Shown here in pieces: positions 19,197 through 27,536 of a stretch of 64,000 nt of DNA. The position numbers were made by a program, and so were the translations under genes. Position 1 is the stretch's first letter; the number at the start of each line of letters is the position of its first letter. The notes beneath the pieces were generated by a model. The model saw only the letters and a list, made by a program, of their open reading frames with translations. It had not been told where the DNA came from and searched no databases. Source of the stretch: Streptomyces sp. sk2.1 (GTDB taxonomy: Bacteria > Actinomycetota > Actinomycetes > Streptomycetales > Streptomycetaceae); the NCBI RefSeq assembly GCF_008120935.1, contig NZ_RDBO01000020.1, forward strand, positions 1,209,275 to 1,273,274, read 5' to 3'.

Positions 19197-20624
19197 TCAC
19201 GTGAGGGTGAGGGTGAGCACGCCGGAGTACGCGCCGGGGGCGGCGTACGCCGGTACGTCCAGCGCGAGCCGGGCGTCGACGGTGAACACGCCGCCGGTGA
19301 GGGGCCCGTCGGGGGTGGACGCCAGCGTGGCGCCCCCGGAGCCGACCGTCCCCGCGGAACCGGCCGCGCAGGTGCTGGGGCTGCCGGTCCTCGTCGCGCA
19401 GACCGGGGTCCAGCCGAGTGCGGACGCGTCGATCGTGGCGCCGCCCGGGCCCGTGAAGTCGGTGACCCTTCCGGTCAGGGACCAGCCCGCGGGGCCGCCG
19501 CGGAAGTCCTCGACCGTCACCGTCCGCAGGCTGCCGCGCGAGGCGCCGCCCCGGCCGAAGTCGACCGCCGACATCTCGACGGCGTCCCCGTCCTGGACCA
19601 TGGAGAGCGTGCCCGCCTCGACGGACGTGCCGAGCCGCTGGCTGCCCCGCTGGCCCTCGCCGCCGCCACCGGTGACGGTGTAGGGCTGCGGGCCCGCGCC
19701 CCGGTCGGGGTCCCAGGTGTCCCCCTCGTAGGCGACGATGCCGGTGGTGGCGGGGTCGGTGACGGTGAGCCGGCCGCTGAAGCCGCCGGAACCGTCCGCC
19801 TCGACGGTGGCGGTGTCGGCGGTGCGGGTGTCACCGGCCGTGCCCGCGAGGGTGACGGCCGCGCCCGGGGTGAACTTCGACCCGGTGACGGTGACCGCCT
19901 CGCCCGCGCCGCCGGACGCGGCGCCGAGCCGGATGGCGCGCTCGTTGACCTGTCCGCCGCCGTCCGTCGCGATGATCGTCTGGGAGACGGGGGCGGGCGG
20001 ATCCGTCACCGTGCAGGGGGTGTCCAGCTCCATGATGTAGCTGGTGTGGATGTTGTAGTCGCCGGGCGAGAGCGTGATCCGTCCGGGCGCGGTGACCTCG
20101 AAGGTGCCGGTCATCGAGAACGACGGGAAGGCTCCCTTGCCGGGCACCGGGGCGTTCTTCTTCGGGCCCGCGACGGTGACGCTCGCGGTCTGGGCCCCGC
20201 CGACGGCGACCTTGCCGGTCGGCGTCATGATGTCGGCGGGCAGCGCCAGGTCGACCGGGTTGCTCGCGGCCGGTTCGACGACGGTGTACGTGACCGTGAC
20301 CGTGTCGCCCACCTCGGGGGCGGAGTTGTCGACGGTGATCTCGGCCTTCGTCGTCCCGTCGATCGGCGGGATGCCCGCGATGTCCGGCGGGATGCAGTGG
20401 GTGGGGAAGTCCACCGGCACCGAGGCGGTCGGCATGGCCTGTGCCGGGGCCGCCAGTACCCCTCCCCCGGTGACGAGGAGCGCCCCGGCGCCCAGCACCG
20501 CGGCCCAGCGGCGGCCGGTCCGGAGGCGTCCCCGGGCCGCGGTTCCCCGGGGGCCGGCTCTGCGGGCGGCGGTTCTTCGGACGGCGTTTCTTCGGACGGC
20601 GTTTCTTCGGACGGTCGGACGCAT
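19197..20624 (-). CDS. Secreted WxL-domain-like surface protein
   Basis: A 475-residue secreted protein with a long Arg-rich N-region, a hydrophobic signal helix ending at APAQA, several beta-sandwich modules, and a C-terminal region with WSL (residue 381) in a GWSLTGRVTDF context and the ending YSGVLTLTLT. These match the WxL cell-wall-binding domain of Gram-positives. It is paired with the DUF916 protein downstream, so the two may form a complex on peptidoglycan. The ATG at 20624 has AGGAGG about nine bases upstream. A 15-bp DNA repeat near 20572-20617 encodes the basic RRNAV units of the N-region. Confidence 0.75.
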   Translation of the reverse strand: MRPTVRRNAVRRNAVRRTAARRAGPRGTAARGRLRTGRRWAAVLGAGALLVTGGGVLAAPAQAMPTASVPVDFPTHCIPPDIAGIPPIDGTTKAEITVDNSAPEVGDTVTVTYTVVEPAASNPVDLALPADIMTPTGKVAVGGAQTASVTVAGPKKNAPVPGKGAFPSFSMTGTFEVTAPGRITLSPGDYNIHTSYIMELDTPCTVTDPPAPVSQTIIATDGGGQVNERAIRLGAASGGAGEAVTVTGSKFTPGAAVTLAGTAGDTRTADTATVEADGSGGFSGRLTVTDPATTGIVAYEGDTWDPDRGAGPQPYTVTGGGGEGQRGSQRLGTSVEAGTLSMVQDGDAVEMSAVDFGRGGASRGSLRTVTVEDFRGGPAGWSLTGRVTDFTGPGGATIDASALGWTPVCATRTGSPSTCAAGSAGTVGSGGATLASTPDGPLTGGVFTVDARLALDVPAYAAPGAYSGVLTLTLT

Positions 20625-20864
20625 GGAGCCCCCTCCTGCCGGATGCGGCGCAGCGGCTCGTGTGCGCCGGCGGTGGCTCATTGACGGTTCCGGCCCGAAA
20701 GAAGTCAAGGCAAGCGGGGAACGTCGACTGATGGGCCATCAGATGCTGTCAAGATCCGGCGTTCCGCCCCGTCGCCCCGGACGCGCGGACGCCCCGCGCC
20801 GGGTGGGCGCGGGGCGTCCGGGTCCGTCGTGCGGTACGGGTCCGACGTACCGTACGGGCCGGTG

Positions 20865-21218
20865 TCAGCCCGCCGTCACGGTGACCCGCAGCGTGCCGTC
20901 GGGTCCGGCGAGCAGGACGGGGGTGTCCGGGCCGCCCAGGTCCCGGACCGCGGCGCGGTCCTCGTCGGACGGGGTCTGCGCCTCGGAGACGACCGCGGCC
21001 GCCTCCAGGGAGGTGGCGCCACTGGCCACGGCCATCGCCACGGCGGTCTGGAGCGCGCTGAGCTTCAGCGACTCCAGCCGTACGGTGCCCGCGACGTACG
21101 TGCGGCCGGTCTCGTCCCGTACGGCCGCGCCCTCCGGCACACCGTTGCGGGCGCGGGCACTGCGTGCCAGCGTGACGATCTTGCGGTCCTCGGGGCCGAG
21201 GTCGGTGCTCTCAGTCAT
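20865..21218 (-). CDS. Cytidine deaminase-like protein lacking the zinc site
   Basis: A 117-residue protein in the position where Streptomyces genomes carry a cytidine deaminase-like gene near era, ybeY and phoH. Fold features remain (AAVRDETGRTYVAGTVRL, LSALQTAVAMAVASGA) but the protein contains no Cys and no His, so neither the HAE/CAE nor the PCxxC zinc motif is present. Catalytic deamination is therefore unlikely; a binding or structural role is possible. The fold assignment itself is tentative because identity to active enzymes is low by eye. Confidence 0.68.
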   Translation of the reverse strand: MTESTDLGPEDRKIVTLARSARARNGVPEGAAVRDETGRTYVAGTVRLESLKLSALQTAVAMAVASGATSLEAAAVVSEAQTPSDEDRAAVRDLGGPDTPVLLAGPDGTLRVTVTAG

Positions 21219-21294
21219 GTGCCGAGCATACGAACCGGGCGGCCCGTCCCCCGCCCCGCCCTTCCCGCGGCCGTGGCCCCGTGCCGGGCCGCCG

Positions 21295-21645
21295 TCAGCG
21301 GTCCAGCCGCAGCCGGTCGGCCCTCGGCAGTCCCGCCACCACCAGGTCGTAGGAGTCCTCGACCATTTCGCGGAGCGCCTTCTCCGGCACCCCGGACACC
21401 GTCACCGTGTTCCAGTGCCGTTTGTTCATGTGCCAGCCCGGCACCACCGCGTCGTACCGCTCCCGCAGCCGCACCGCCTCGTCCGGGTCGCACTTCAGGT
21501 TCACCGTCAGCGGGCGACCGTCCAGCGCGCTGAGCGCGAACATCTTGCCCAGGACCTTGAAGACGGACGTCTCGGGCCCGAACGGGAACTCCTCGACGCT
21601 CGCGTTGAACTCCAGGCAGAACGCCCTCAGCTGCTGCGGGGTCAT
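21295..21645 (-). CDS. MmcQ/YjbR family protein
   Basis: A 116-residue protein of the MmcQ/YjbR family. The family pattern is visible: LRAFCLEFNASVEEFPFG at the start, VFKVLGKMFAL, LTVNLKCDPDEA and the HMNKRHWNTV segment. The fold is a double-wing/CyaY-like domain assumed to bind DNA, but the role is not established. Its ATG overlaps the upstream CorC/HlyC gene stop by four bases (ATGA), so translation is probably coupled. Confidence 0.88.
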   Translation of the reverse strand: MTPQQLRAFCLEFNASVEEFPFGPETSVFKVLGKMFALSALDGRPLTVNLKCDPDEAVRLRERYDAVVPGWHMNKRHWNTVTVSGVPEKALREMVEDSYDLVVAGLPRADRLRLDR

Positions 21646-22934
21646 TCCCCGTCCTCCTCCGGCGGCTCCACGGGCTCCACCAGCACCGTGACGATCTTGT
21701 TCCGGCGGCCGGCCGGGGACTCCGCGGTCAGCCGGAGGCGGCGGCCGTCCGGCAGGTCGACGATCGCCGAGGCACCGGCGATCGGGACCCGGCCCAGCGC
21801 CTTCGCCAGCAGCCCGCCGACGGTCTCCACGTCCTCGTCGTCGTACTCGTCGAAGCCGAACAGCTCGCCGAGGTCGCCGATGTCGAGACGGGCCGTCACC
21901 CGGAAGCAGTCGTTCTCCAGCTCCTGGACGGGCGGCAGTTCGCGGTCGTACTCGTCGGTGATCTCACCGACGATCTCCTCCAGGATGTCCTCGATGGTGA
22001 CGATGCCGGCCGTGCCGCCGTACTCGTCGATCACGACGGCGACGTGGCTGCGCTCCTGCTGCATCTCGCGCAGCAGGTCCCCGGCGTTCTTGGTGTCGGG
22101 CACGAAGGCCGCGGGCCGCATCGCCGTGGAGACCGGGTCGGCCTCCGACTCGCGGTTGATGTGCGTCTTGCGGACCAGGTCCTTGAGGTACACGATGCCG
22201 ACGATGTCGTCCTCGTTCTCCCCGGTGACCGGGATGCGCGAGAAGCCGGAGCGCAGGGCCAGGGTCAGCGCCTGCCGGATCGTCTTGTAGCGCTCGATGC
22301 AGACGAGGTCCGTCCGCGGCACCATGACCTCGCGCACCAGCGTGTCGCCGAGCTCGAAGACGGAGTGCACCATGCGGCGCTCCTCGTCCTCGATCAGCGA
22401 CTCGGCCTCGGCGAGGTCGACCATCGCCCGCAGCTCGGCCTCGCTGGCGAACGGCCCCTTGCGGAAGCCCTTGCCGGGGGTGAGCGCGTTGCCGATGAGG
22501 ATCAGCAGCTGCGGGATCGGGCCCATGACCCTGGCCAGCGGCAGCAGGACGTACGCCGCCGCCGTGGCCGTGTTCAGCGGGTGCTGGCGGCCGATGGTGC
22601 GCGGCGAGACGCCGATGGCGACGTAGGAGACGAGGACCATCACCCCCATGGCGACGGCCAGCGCCTCCCAGGTCTCCGGGAACTCCTTCAGGCAGGCGTA
22701 CGTGACGAGCACGCCCGCCGACATCTCGCAGGCGACCCGCACCAGCAGGGCGACGTTGAGGTAGCGGGTCGGGTCCGCCGCGACCTGCTCCAGCTTCTTG
22801 CTGCCGCGCCGCCCCGAGCGGACCGCCTCGGCGGCCCGGAAGCTCGACGTACGGGCGATGCCCGCCTCCGCGCAGGCCGCCAGCCAGCCGACGACGACGA
22901 GCAGCACGGCCCCCGTCAGCAGAGGAGCGCTCAC
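21642..22934 (-). CDS. CorC/HlyC-type CNNM transporter-like protein
   Basis: A 430-residue membrane protein. The first ~190 residues are the CNNM/DUF21 transmembrane domain, followed by two CBS domains ([16 protein letters not shown]... and [29 protein letters not shown]) and a C-terminal CorC/HlyC domain (about 340-420). Members export or sense Mg2+ and related ions; the older name haemolysin is misleading. It overlaps ybeY by four bases (ATGA) and mmcQ by four, forming phoH-ybeY-corC-mmcQ as one transcriptional unit. Confidence 0.92.
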   Translation of the reverse strand: MSAPLLTGAVLLVVVGWLAACAEAGIARTSSFRAAEAVRSGRRGSKKLEQVAADPTRYLNVALLVRVACEMSAGVLVTYACLKEFPETWEALAVAMGVMVLVSYVAIGVSPRTIGRQHPLNTATAAAYVLLPLARVMGPIPQLLILIGNALTPGKGFRKGPFASEAELRAMVDLAEAESLIEDEERRMVHSVFELGDTLVREVMVPRTDLVCIERYKTIRQALTLALRSGFSRIPVTGENEDDIVGIVYLKDLVRKTHINRESEADPVSTAMRPAAFVPDTKNAGDLLREMQQERSHVAVVIDEYGGTAGIVTIEDILEEIVGEITDEYDRELPPVQELENDCFRVTARLDIGDLGELFGFDEYDDEDVETVGGLLAKALGRVPIAGASAIVDLPDGRRLRLTAESPAGRRNKIVTVLVEPVEPPEEDGE

Positions 22935-23428
22935 GAGACGGTGGGGGCGGGCGACGGACCGGTCAGACCGTGCTCGGCGCGCCAGCCGTCGACGATCGCG
23001 GCCTGGAGGCCGAACATCTCGGCCTTCTCGTCCGGCTCCTCGTGGTCGTACCCGAGGAGGTGGAGCACCCCGTGGACGGTGAGCAGCTGGAGCTCCTCGT
23101 CCATGGAGTGCTGCGTCGGTGCCTCCCGGCCCTGCCTCTCGGCGACCTCAGGGCAGAGCACGATGTCGCCGAGGAGCCCCTGCGGGGGCTCCTCGTCGTC
23201 CTTGGCCGGGGGACGCAGCTCGTCCATCGGGAAGGACATGACGTCCGTCGGGCCCGGGAGGTCCATCCACTGGATGTGGAGCTGCTCCATGGCGTCGGTG
23301 TCCACCACGATCACCGAGAGTTCGGAGAGCGGGTGGATCCGCATCCGCGCGAGCGCGTGGCGGGCGATGTCGAGGATCGCCTGCTCGTCGACCTCGGTTC
23401 CGGACTCGTTGTTGACGTCGATCGACAT
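22931..23428 (-). CDS. ybeY: rRNA maturation RNase YbeY
   Basis: A 165-residue metal-dependent endoribonuclease for 16S rRNA 3'-end processing and quality control. The zinc motif [16 protein letters not shown] (HxxxHxxxxxH, near residue 120) is intact, preceded by the [11 protein letters not shown] strand. It lies 12 bases after phoH and overlaps the following gene by four bases. Confidence 0.95.
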   Translation of the reverse strand: MSIDVNNESGTEVDEQAILDIARHALARMRIHPLSELSVIVVDTDAMEQLHIQWMDLPGPTDVMSFPMDELRPPAKDDEEPPQGLLGDIVLCPEVAERQGREAPTQHSMDEELQLLTVHGVLHLLGYDHEEPDEKAEMFGLQAAIVDGWRAEHGLTGPSPAPTVS

Positions 23429-23440
23429 GGTGCGCTGCGA

Positions 23441-24487
23441 CTACTTCCCGTTGTGGCTGTCCCGGCCGCGATGGCCGTCCCGGCTGTCGTACTTCTCGTA
23501 CGCGTCGACGATACGGCCGACCAGCTTGTGCCGGACGACATCCTGGGAGGTGAGCTTGGAGAAATGGACGTCCTCGACGCCGTCCAGGATCTCCTGGACC
23601 TGGCGCAGGCCGCTCTTGGTGCCGTTCGGCAGGTCGACCTGGGTGACGTCACCGGTGATGACGATCTTCGAGTCGAAGCCGAGCCGGGTCAGGAACATCT
23701 TCATCTGCTCGGCGCTGGTGTTCTGCGCCTCGTCGAGGATGATGAACGCGTCGTTGAGCGTGCGGCCGCGCATGTAGGCCAGCGGCGCGACCTCGATCGT
23801 GCCCGCCGCCATCAGCCGCGGGATCGAGTCGGGGTCGAGCATGTCGTGCAGGGCGTCGTAGAGCGGACGCAGGTACGGGTCGATCTTCTCGTAGAGCGTG
23901 CCGGGCAGGAAGCCGAGCCGCTCGCCCGCCTCGACGGCGGGCCGGGTCAGGATGATCCGGTTGACCTGCTTGGACTGCAGGGCCTGGACCGCCTTCGCCA
24001 TGGCGAGGTAGGTCTTGCCGGTACCGGCGGGGCCGATGCCGAACACGATCGTGTGCTTGTCGATCGCGTCGACGTAGCGCTTCTGGTTGAGGGTCTTGGG
24101 GCGGATCGTGCGCCCGCGGCTGGAAAGGATGTTCTGGGTGAGCACCTCGGCCGGGGTCTCCTGACCGTCCCCCTCGCCGCTCTCACTCGCCCTGAGCATG
24201 GCGATCGAGCGTTCCACTGCGTCCTCCGTCATCGGCTGACCGGTGCGGAGCACCAGCATCATCTCGTCGAACAGGCGCTGGATCAGGGCGACTTCCGTCG
24301 CGTCCCCGACCGCGCTGACCTCGTTCCCCCGGACATGGATGTCGGCCGCCGGGAAGGCCGTCTCGATCACGCGCAGCAGGGCGTCACCCGAGCCCAGTAC
24401 GGTCACCATCGGATGCTTGGCGGGGACGGTGAAGTGGGCTCGCGCCTGCCCGGGCGCAGGGGTCTGGGCTGTGGGTGTCTGAGTCAT
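23441..24487 (-). CDS. phoH: PhoH-like ATPase
   Basis: A protein of about 348 residues with an N-terminal KH-like RNA-binding region and a PhoH P-loop ATPase domain: Walker A GPAGTGKTY (near residue 140), Walker B FIILDEAQNTS and an LTRPAVEAGERLGFLPGT segment. It is usually found with YbeY and Era and linked to RNA processing. The ATG at 24487 (MTQTPTAQ) fits homologues; there is no strong ribosome site, and an ATG at 24511 lies only one base behind a GGGAGG. Confidence 0.92.
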   Translation of the reverse strand: MTQTPTAQTPAPGQARAHFTVPAKHPMVTVLGSGDALLRVIETAFPAADIHVRGNEVSAVGDATEVALIQRLFDEMMLVLRTGQPMTEDAVERSIAMLRASESGEGDGQETPAEVLTQNILSSRGRTIRPKTLNQKRYVDAIDKHTIVFGIGPAGTGKTYLAMAKAVQALQSKQVNRIILTRPAVEAGERLGFLPGTLYEKIDPYLRPLYDALHDMLDPDSIPRLMAAGTIEVAPLAYMRGRTLNDAFIILDEAQNTSAEQMKMFLTRLGFDSKIVITGDVTQVDLPNGTKSGLRQVQEILDGVEDVHFSKLTSQDVVRHKLVGRIVDAYEKYDSRDGHRGRDSHNGK

Positions 24488-24631
24488 GGGCCGGCTCTGT
24501 GGCCTGCACATACCTCCCGTTGCGAGGCTCTCGCCGATCGACAACCTCTGGATTACCCAGCCTACGACTCCCCACCGACAACACCGAGGGCTTTTTCTTG
24601 CCCATCGCGAACACCTGTGCCCCGGCCCGAC

Positions 24632-24736
24632 CGCGCCGGGCCGGACGGCTCCGGGCGGAACGGCATCGGGCCGGACGGCATCGGGCGTGGTCGTGCCGGG
24701 CCGGACGGCGTCGGGCGGGACGGCGTCAGGCCGGGT
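24632..24736. repeat. Seven units of a degenerate 15-bp tandem repeat
   Basis: Units of exactly 15 bp at 24632, 24647, 24662, 24677, 24692, 24707 and 24722 share a GGCnTCGGGCCGGAC consensus. The last unit includes the stop codon of the PfkB kinase, so the array extends that gene's 3' end. Fifteen bases equal five codons, so the repeat is neutral to reading frame. Confidence 0.85.
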
Positions 24737-25832
24737 GGCGGAAACCGATCGTCGGGACGGCCCGGCGCAGCGGCCACGGCCGGGTGGCGGCGGGGAGCAG
24801 TTCCTCCAGGAAGGCGTAGCGCCGCAGCGCCGCCGGGTCCTGGTCGGCGAAGGTGCGGATCCGCTGCCACCAGGCGGCGATCTCCGCCCAGCCCGGCGCC
24901 GAGAGCGAACCGCCGAACTCCTGGACCGAGAGCGCCGCGGTCAGTCCGGCGAAGGCCAGCCGGTCGGCCAGCGGCCAGTCGGCCAGGGTGCCGGTGACGA
25001 AGCCGGCGACGAAGACGTCCCCCGCCCCGGTCGGGTCGAGCGCCTCGACCTCGATCGCGGGCACCTCGGCGCTCTCCCCGGTCGCGGAGTCCACCGCGTA
25101 CGCGCCCTCCGCGCCCAGGGTGACCACGGCGAGCGGCACCCGTTCGGCCAGGGCGTGGGCGGCGGCGCGCGGGCAATCGGTGCGGGTGTAGCGCATCGCC
25201 TCCTCCGCGTTGGGGAGGAACGCCTGGCAGTGCTCCAGGTCGGCGAGGGCGTCCAGGTCCCAGCGGCCGGTCTCGTCCCAGCCGACGTCGGCGAAGATCC
25301 GGGCGCCGTTGCGGGCCGCGGTGGCGACCCAGGGTTCGCTGCGGCCGGGGGCGAGCGAGGCGACGGCGGCGCGGGCCCGGGGCGGGCAGCACGGGAACGC
25401 CGGTCCGCCGTCGGGGACCACGGGGCCGGGGGCCTCGTGGCCGTGCGAGACCATCGTCCGCTCGCCCTCGTACGCCATCGAGACGGTCACCGGCGAGTGC
25501 CAGCCGGGGACGGTGTGCGACATGGACAGGTCGATGCCCTCGCCCTGCTCCAGGGCGTCCCAGCAGTACTCCCCGTAGTGGTCGTCGCCGAACGCCGCGG
25601 CCAGCGAGGTGTGCAGCCCCAGCCGGGCCAGCGCGGTGGCCATGTTGGCGACCCCGCCGGGGCTGGAGCCCATGCCGCGCGCCCAGGACTCGGTGCCGCG
25701 CACGGGGGCGCTGTCCAGGCCGGTGAAGATGATGTCGAGGAAGACCGTGCCGGTGAGGAAGACGTCGCAGTCCGGGTCCTGCGGGGCGCGCAGCCCGTCC
25801 AGTGGGTCGATGCCTGGAATGTCCGTGCTCAC
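24726..25832 (-). CDS. PfkB-family carbohydrate kinase
   Basis: A 368-residue sugar or nucleoside kinase of the ribokinase/PfkB family. The N-terminal GTVFLDIIFTGL strand, the SSPGGVANMATALARLG motif (PfkB signature 1, near residue 57) and the C-terminal DPTGAGDVFVAGFV anion-hole/catalytic motif with Asp (near 265) are intact. The substrate cannot be assigned. It is divergent from the MFS transporter at 26187, with a Crp-like palindrome between. Confidence 0.88.
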   Translation of the reverse strand: MSTDIPGIDPLDGLRAPQDPDCDVFLTGTVFLDIIFTGLDSAPVRGTESWARGMGSSPGGVANMATALARLGLHTSLAAAFGDDHYGEYCWDALEQGEGIDLSMSHTVPGWHSPVTVSMAYEGERTMVSHGHEAPGPVVPDGGPAFPCCPPRARAAVASLAPGRSEPWVATAARNGARIFADVGWDETGRWDLDALADLEHCQAFLPNAEEAMRYTRTDCPRAAAHALAERVPLAVVTLGAEGAYAVDSATGESAEVPAIEVEALDPTGAGDVFVAGFVTGTLADWPLADRLAFAGLTAALSVQEFGGSLSAPGWAEIAAWWQRIRTFADQDPAALRRYAFLEELLPAATRPWPLRRAVPTIGFRHPA

Positions 25833-26186
25833 CTTGCACTCCCCGGTCGTGGCGGATCTGGCCAGTGTGCCCGATGCGCCCCCACCGCAGGAGGGCCCGC
25901 GCCGCAGGTTCCCGGGAGTCGCCCCGGCCCGCGCACACAGACACTGACCTGCGTAAACACCCGCTGCTACCCGGAGGTTCGGAGAGTAAACACAAATGTG
26001 ATCCAGATCACATCACGGCGCCTTTCGGCGGGCTGGACGCAGTTGATACAAATTGGGCCGCGAGCCCCGTTGGCGACAGTTGCCGACGAGTGCCCCATCT
26101 CCCCGCATTCATTGCATTCCTCAGCTTTTCCCGCATTGCCCTCCCCTGCCTTCTCCGCCTCCTCTGGCATGTCTTCAGGAACGCCC
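25833..26186. other. Divergent promoter region of kinase and MFS gene
   Basis: A 354-base gap with markedly lower GC around 25975-26130 than its surroundings. It contains GTAAACAC twice (about 25950 and 25986) and the Crp-like palindrome at 25997-26012. A possible 88-residue antisense frame has no recognisable features and is not called. Confidence 0.55.
25997..26012. promoter_or_regulatory. Crp-like palindrome TGTGATCCAGATCACA
   Basis: An exact match to the TGTGA-N6-TCACA consensus of the cAMP receptor protein family, 175 bases before the MFS start and 165 before the kinase start. Streptomyces encodes a Crp that recognises GTG(A)-N6-(T)CAC sites, so binding is plausible. Confidence 0.68.
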
Positions 26187-27536
26187 ATGTCCTCGCGCCC
26201 TCGCGCCGCGTGGCCCCTGGTCGCCGTGTTCACCGCCGGTTACCTCGCCGCCTACCTGCTCCCCACCATCGTCGGGCGGCTCTCCGTCCATCTCGGCCTC
26301 GGCACGGCCCGGGCCGGGCTGGTCGGCAGCGCCCTGCTGCTGGGTTCGGCGACCGCGGGGTTCGTCCTGGCGGGCCGGGTCGAGCGGCTCGGGCCGCGAC
26401 GGCCGGCCCGGGTCGGACTGGTCCTGGCCGCGGTGGGGTACGGCTGCGCCGCCCTGGCCGGTTCCGTGCCGCTGGTGGTCGCGGGGGCGGTGCTCGGCGG
26501 CTTCGGCTCCGGCACCGCGACCGCGGTGGCCGCCTCGGGCATCGCCGCCCAGCGCGACCCGCACCGGACCTCGTCGCTCGGGCTGCTCAGCGTCTCCGCG
26601 ACGGCCGGCGCCCTCTACCTGACGATCCCGCACCTCGGCGGCGGCCACCGGCTTCCGTTCGCCTCGATCGCGCTGGTCGCCCTGCTCGTCTGGCCCGCCA
26701 CCGCACGGCTCGGCGGCGCCGCGCCCGCGGGCCCCGCCACCCCGGCCACCGGCCGGCTGCCGCACCGCCGGTCCGGTCTGGTGCTGGCGGGCGGCATGCT
26801 CGTCTGGTCCATGGCGCAGAACGCGCTGTGGGGCGTCAGCGGCCGGATCGGCGTGGGTCAGGCGGGGCTCTCCGAGGTCACCGTCGGCGCGGTGTTCGCC
26901 GCCGCCCTCGGCGCGGGGCTGCTCGGGGTGATGGGCGCCGGGATGCTGGGCGCCAGGCTCGGCCGGGCCGTGCCGATCGGCCTGGGCACCGTGATCATCG
27001 CGGGCTCCATCGTGCTCAGCTCGTCGGCCGGGAGCCTCGGCTCGTTCGCGACCGGCGAGATCCTCTGGAACACGGTCTACCCCGTGGTCCTGTCGTACCT
27101 GATCGGCCTGGCCGCCTCACTGGACGTACGGGGGCGCTGGGCGGTCCTCGCGGGTTCCGCGTCGTCCGTCGGCGTGGCCTGCGGGCCGGTCCTCGGCAGC
27201 GTGCTGTCCGAGCAGGCCGGGTACCCGGTCATGGGCCTGATCCTGGGCGTCGTCACACTCCTGGTCGCGGCCCCGGTCACGGCGGTGGCGCTGCACACCG
27301 GCGGCCGTCCGCTGGTGCCGGGATCGGTGCGGCGCCGGGGCGGCGCCCCGGCCGCACTGCTCGCCGTCACCACCGGGGCCGTGCCCGGCGCCGTGCCCAA
27401 GCTGGGCGCGCCCGAGCAGGCCGTCACGGAGATCAGCCTGCCGGTGCGCCGCAGGCGCCCGGTCCGGGCCGCTTTCCGGACGGCCGGGCCCGGGGCCGGT
27501 CAGTCGAACGCGTACGCCTCGACCTCGGACAGATAG
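26187..27536 (+). CDS. MFS transporter
   Basis: A major facilitator membrane protein of about 449 residues with some ten to twelve hydrophobic helices and small loops (RVERLGPRRPARVG at the motif A position). It resembles the broad DHA1/CynX-like group without a clear substrate. The ATG at 26187 has AGGAA six bases upstream; the one at 26169 has none. Its last 37 bases overlap the convergent deaminase gene. The C-terminal ~80 residues are Arg/Pro/Ala-rich and probably disordered. Confidence 0.82.
   Translation: MSSRPRAAWPLVAVFTAGYLAAYLLPTIVGRLSVHLGLGTARAGLVGSALLLGSATAGFVLAGRVERLGPRRPARVGLVLAAVGYGCAALAGSVPLVVAGAVLGGFGSGTATAVAASGIAAQRDPHRTSSLGLLSVSATAGALYLTIPHLGGGHRLPFASIALVALLVWPATARLGGAAPAGPATPATGRLPHRRSGLVLAGGMLVWSMAQNALWGVSGRIGVGQAGLSEVTVGAVFAAALGAGLLGVMGAGMLGARLGRAVPIGLGTVIIAGSIVLSSSAGSLGSFATGEILWNTVYPVVLSYLIGLAASLDVRGRWAVLAGSASSVGVACGPVLGSVLSEQAGYPVMGLILGVVTLLVAAPVTAVALHTGGRPLVPGSVRRRGGAPAALLAVTTGAVPGAVPKLGAPEQAVTEISLPVRRRRPVRAAFRTAGPGAGQSNAYASTSDR

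Noticed and set aside
24632-24736. CRISPR array
   Set aside because: The repeats are directly adjacent 15-bp units without spacers and no cas gene is nearby. The same holds for the 25-bp, 24-bp and 8-bp arrays.
25967-26233. An 88-residue antisense protein with Cys pairs
   Set aside because: It lies over the promoter region and the MFS start, has no ribosome site, and includes the Crp-like palindrome.
24486-27536. A 1016-residue frame merging intergenic repeats with the MFS gene
   Set aside because: Only the part from 26187 has homology and a ribosome site; the upstream part is antisense to the PfkB kinase.
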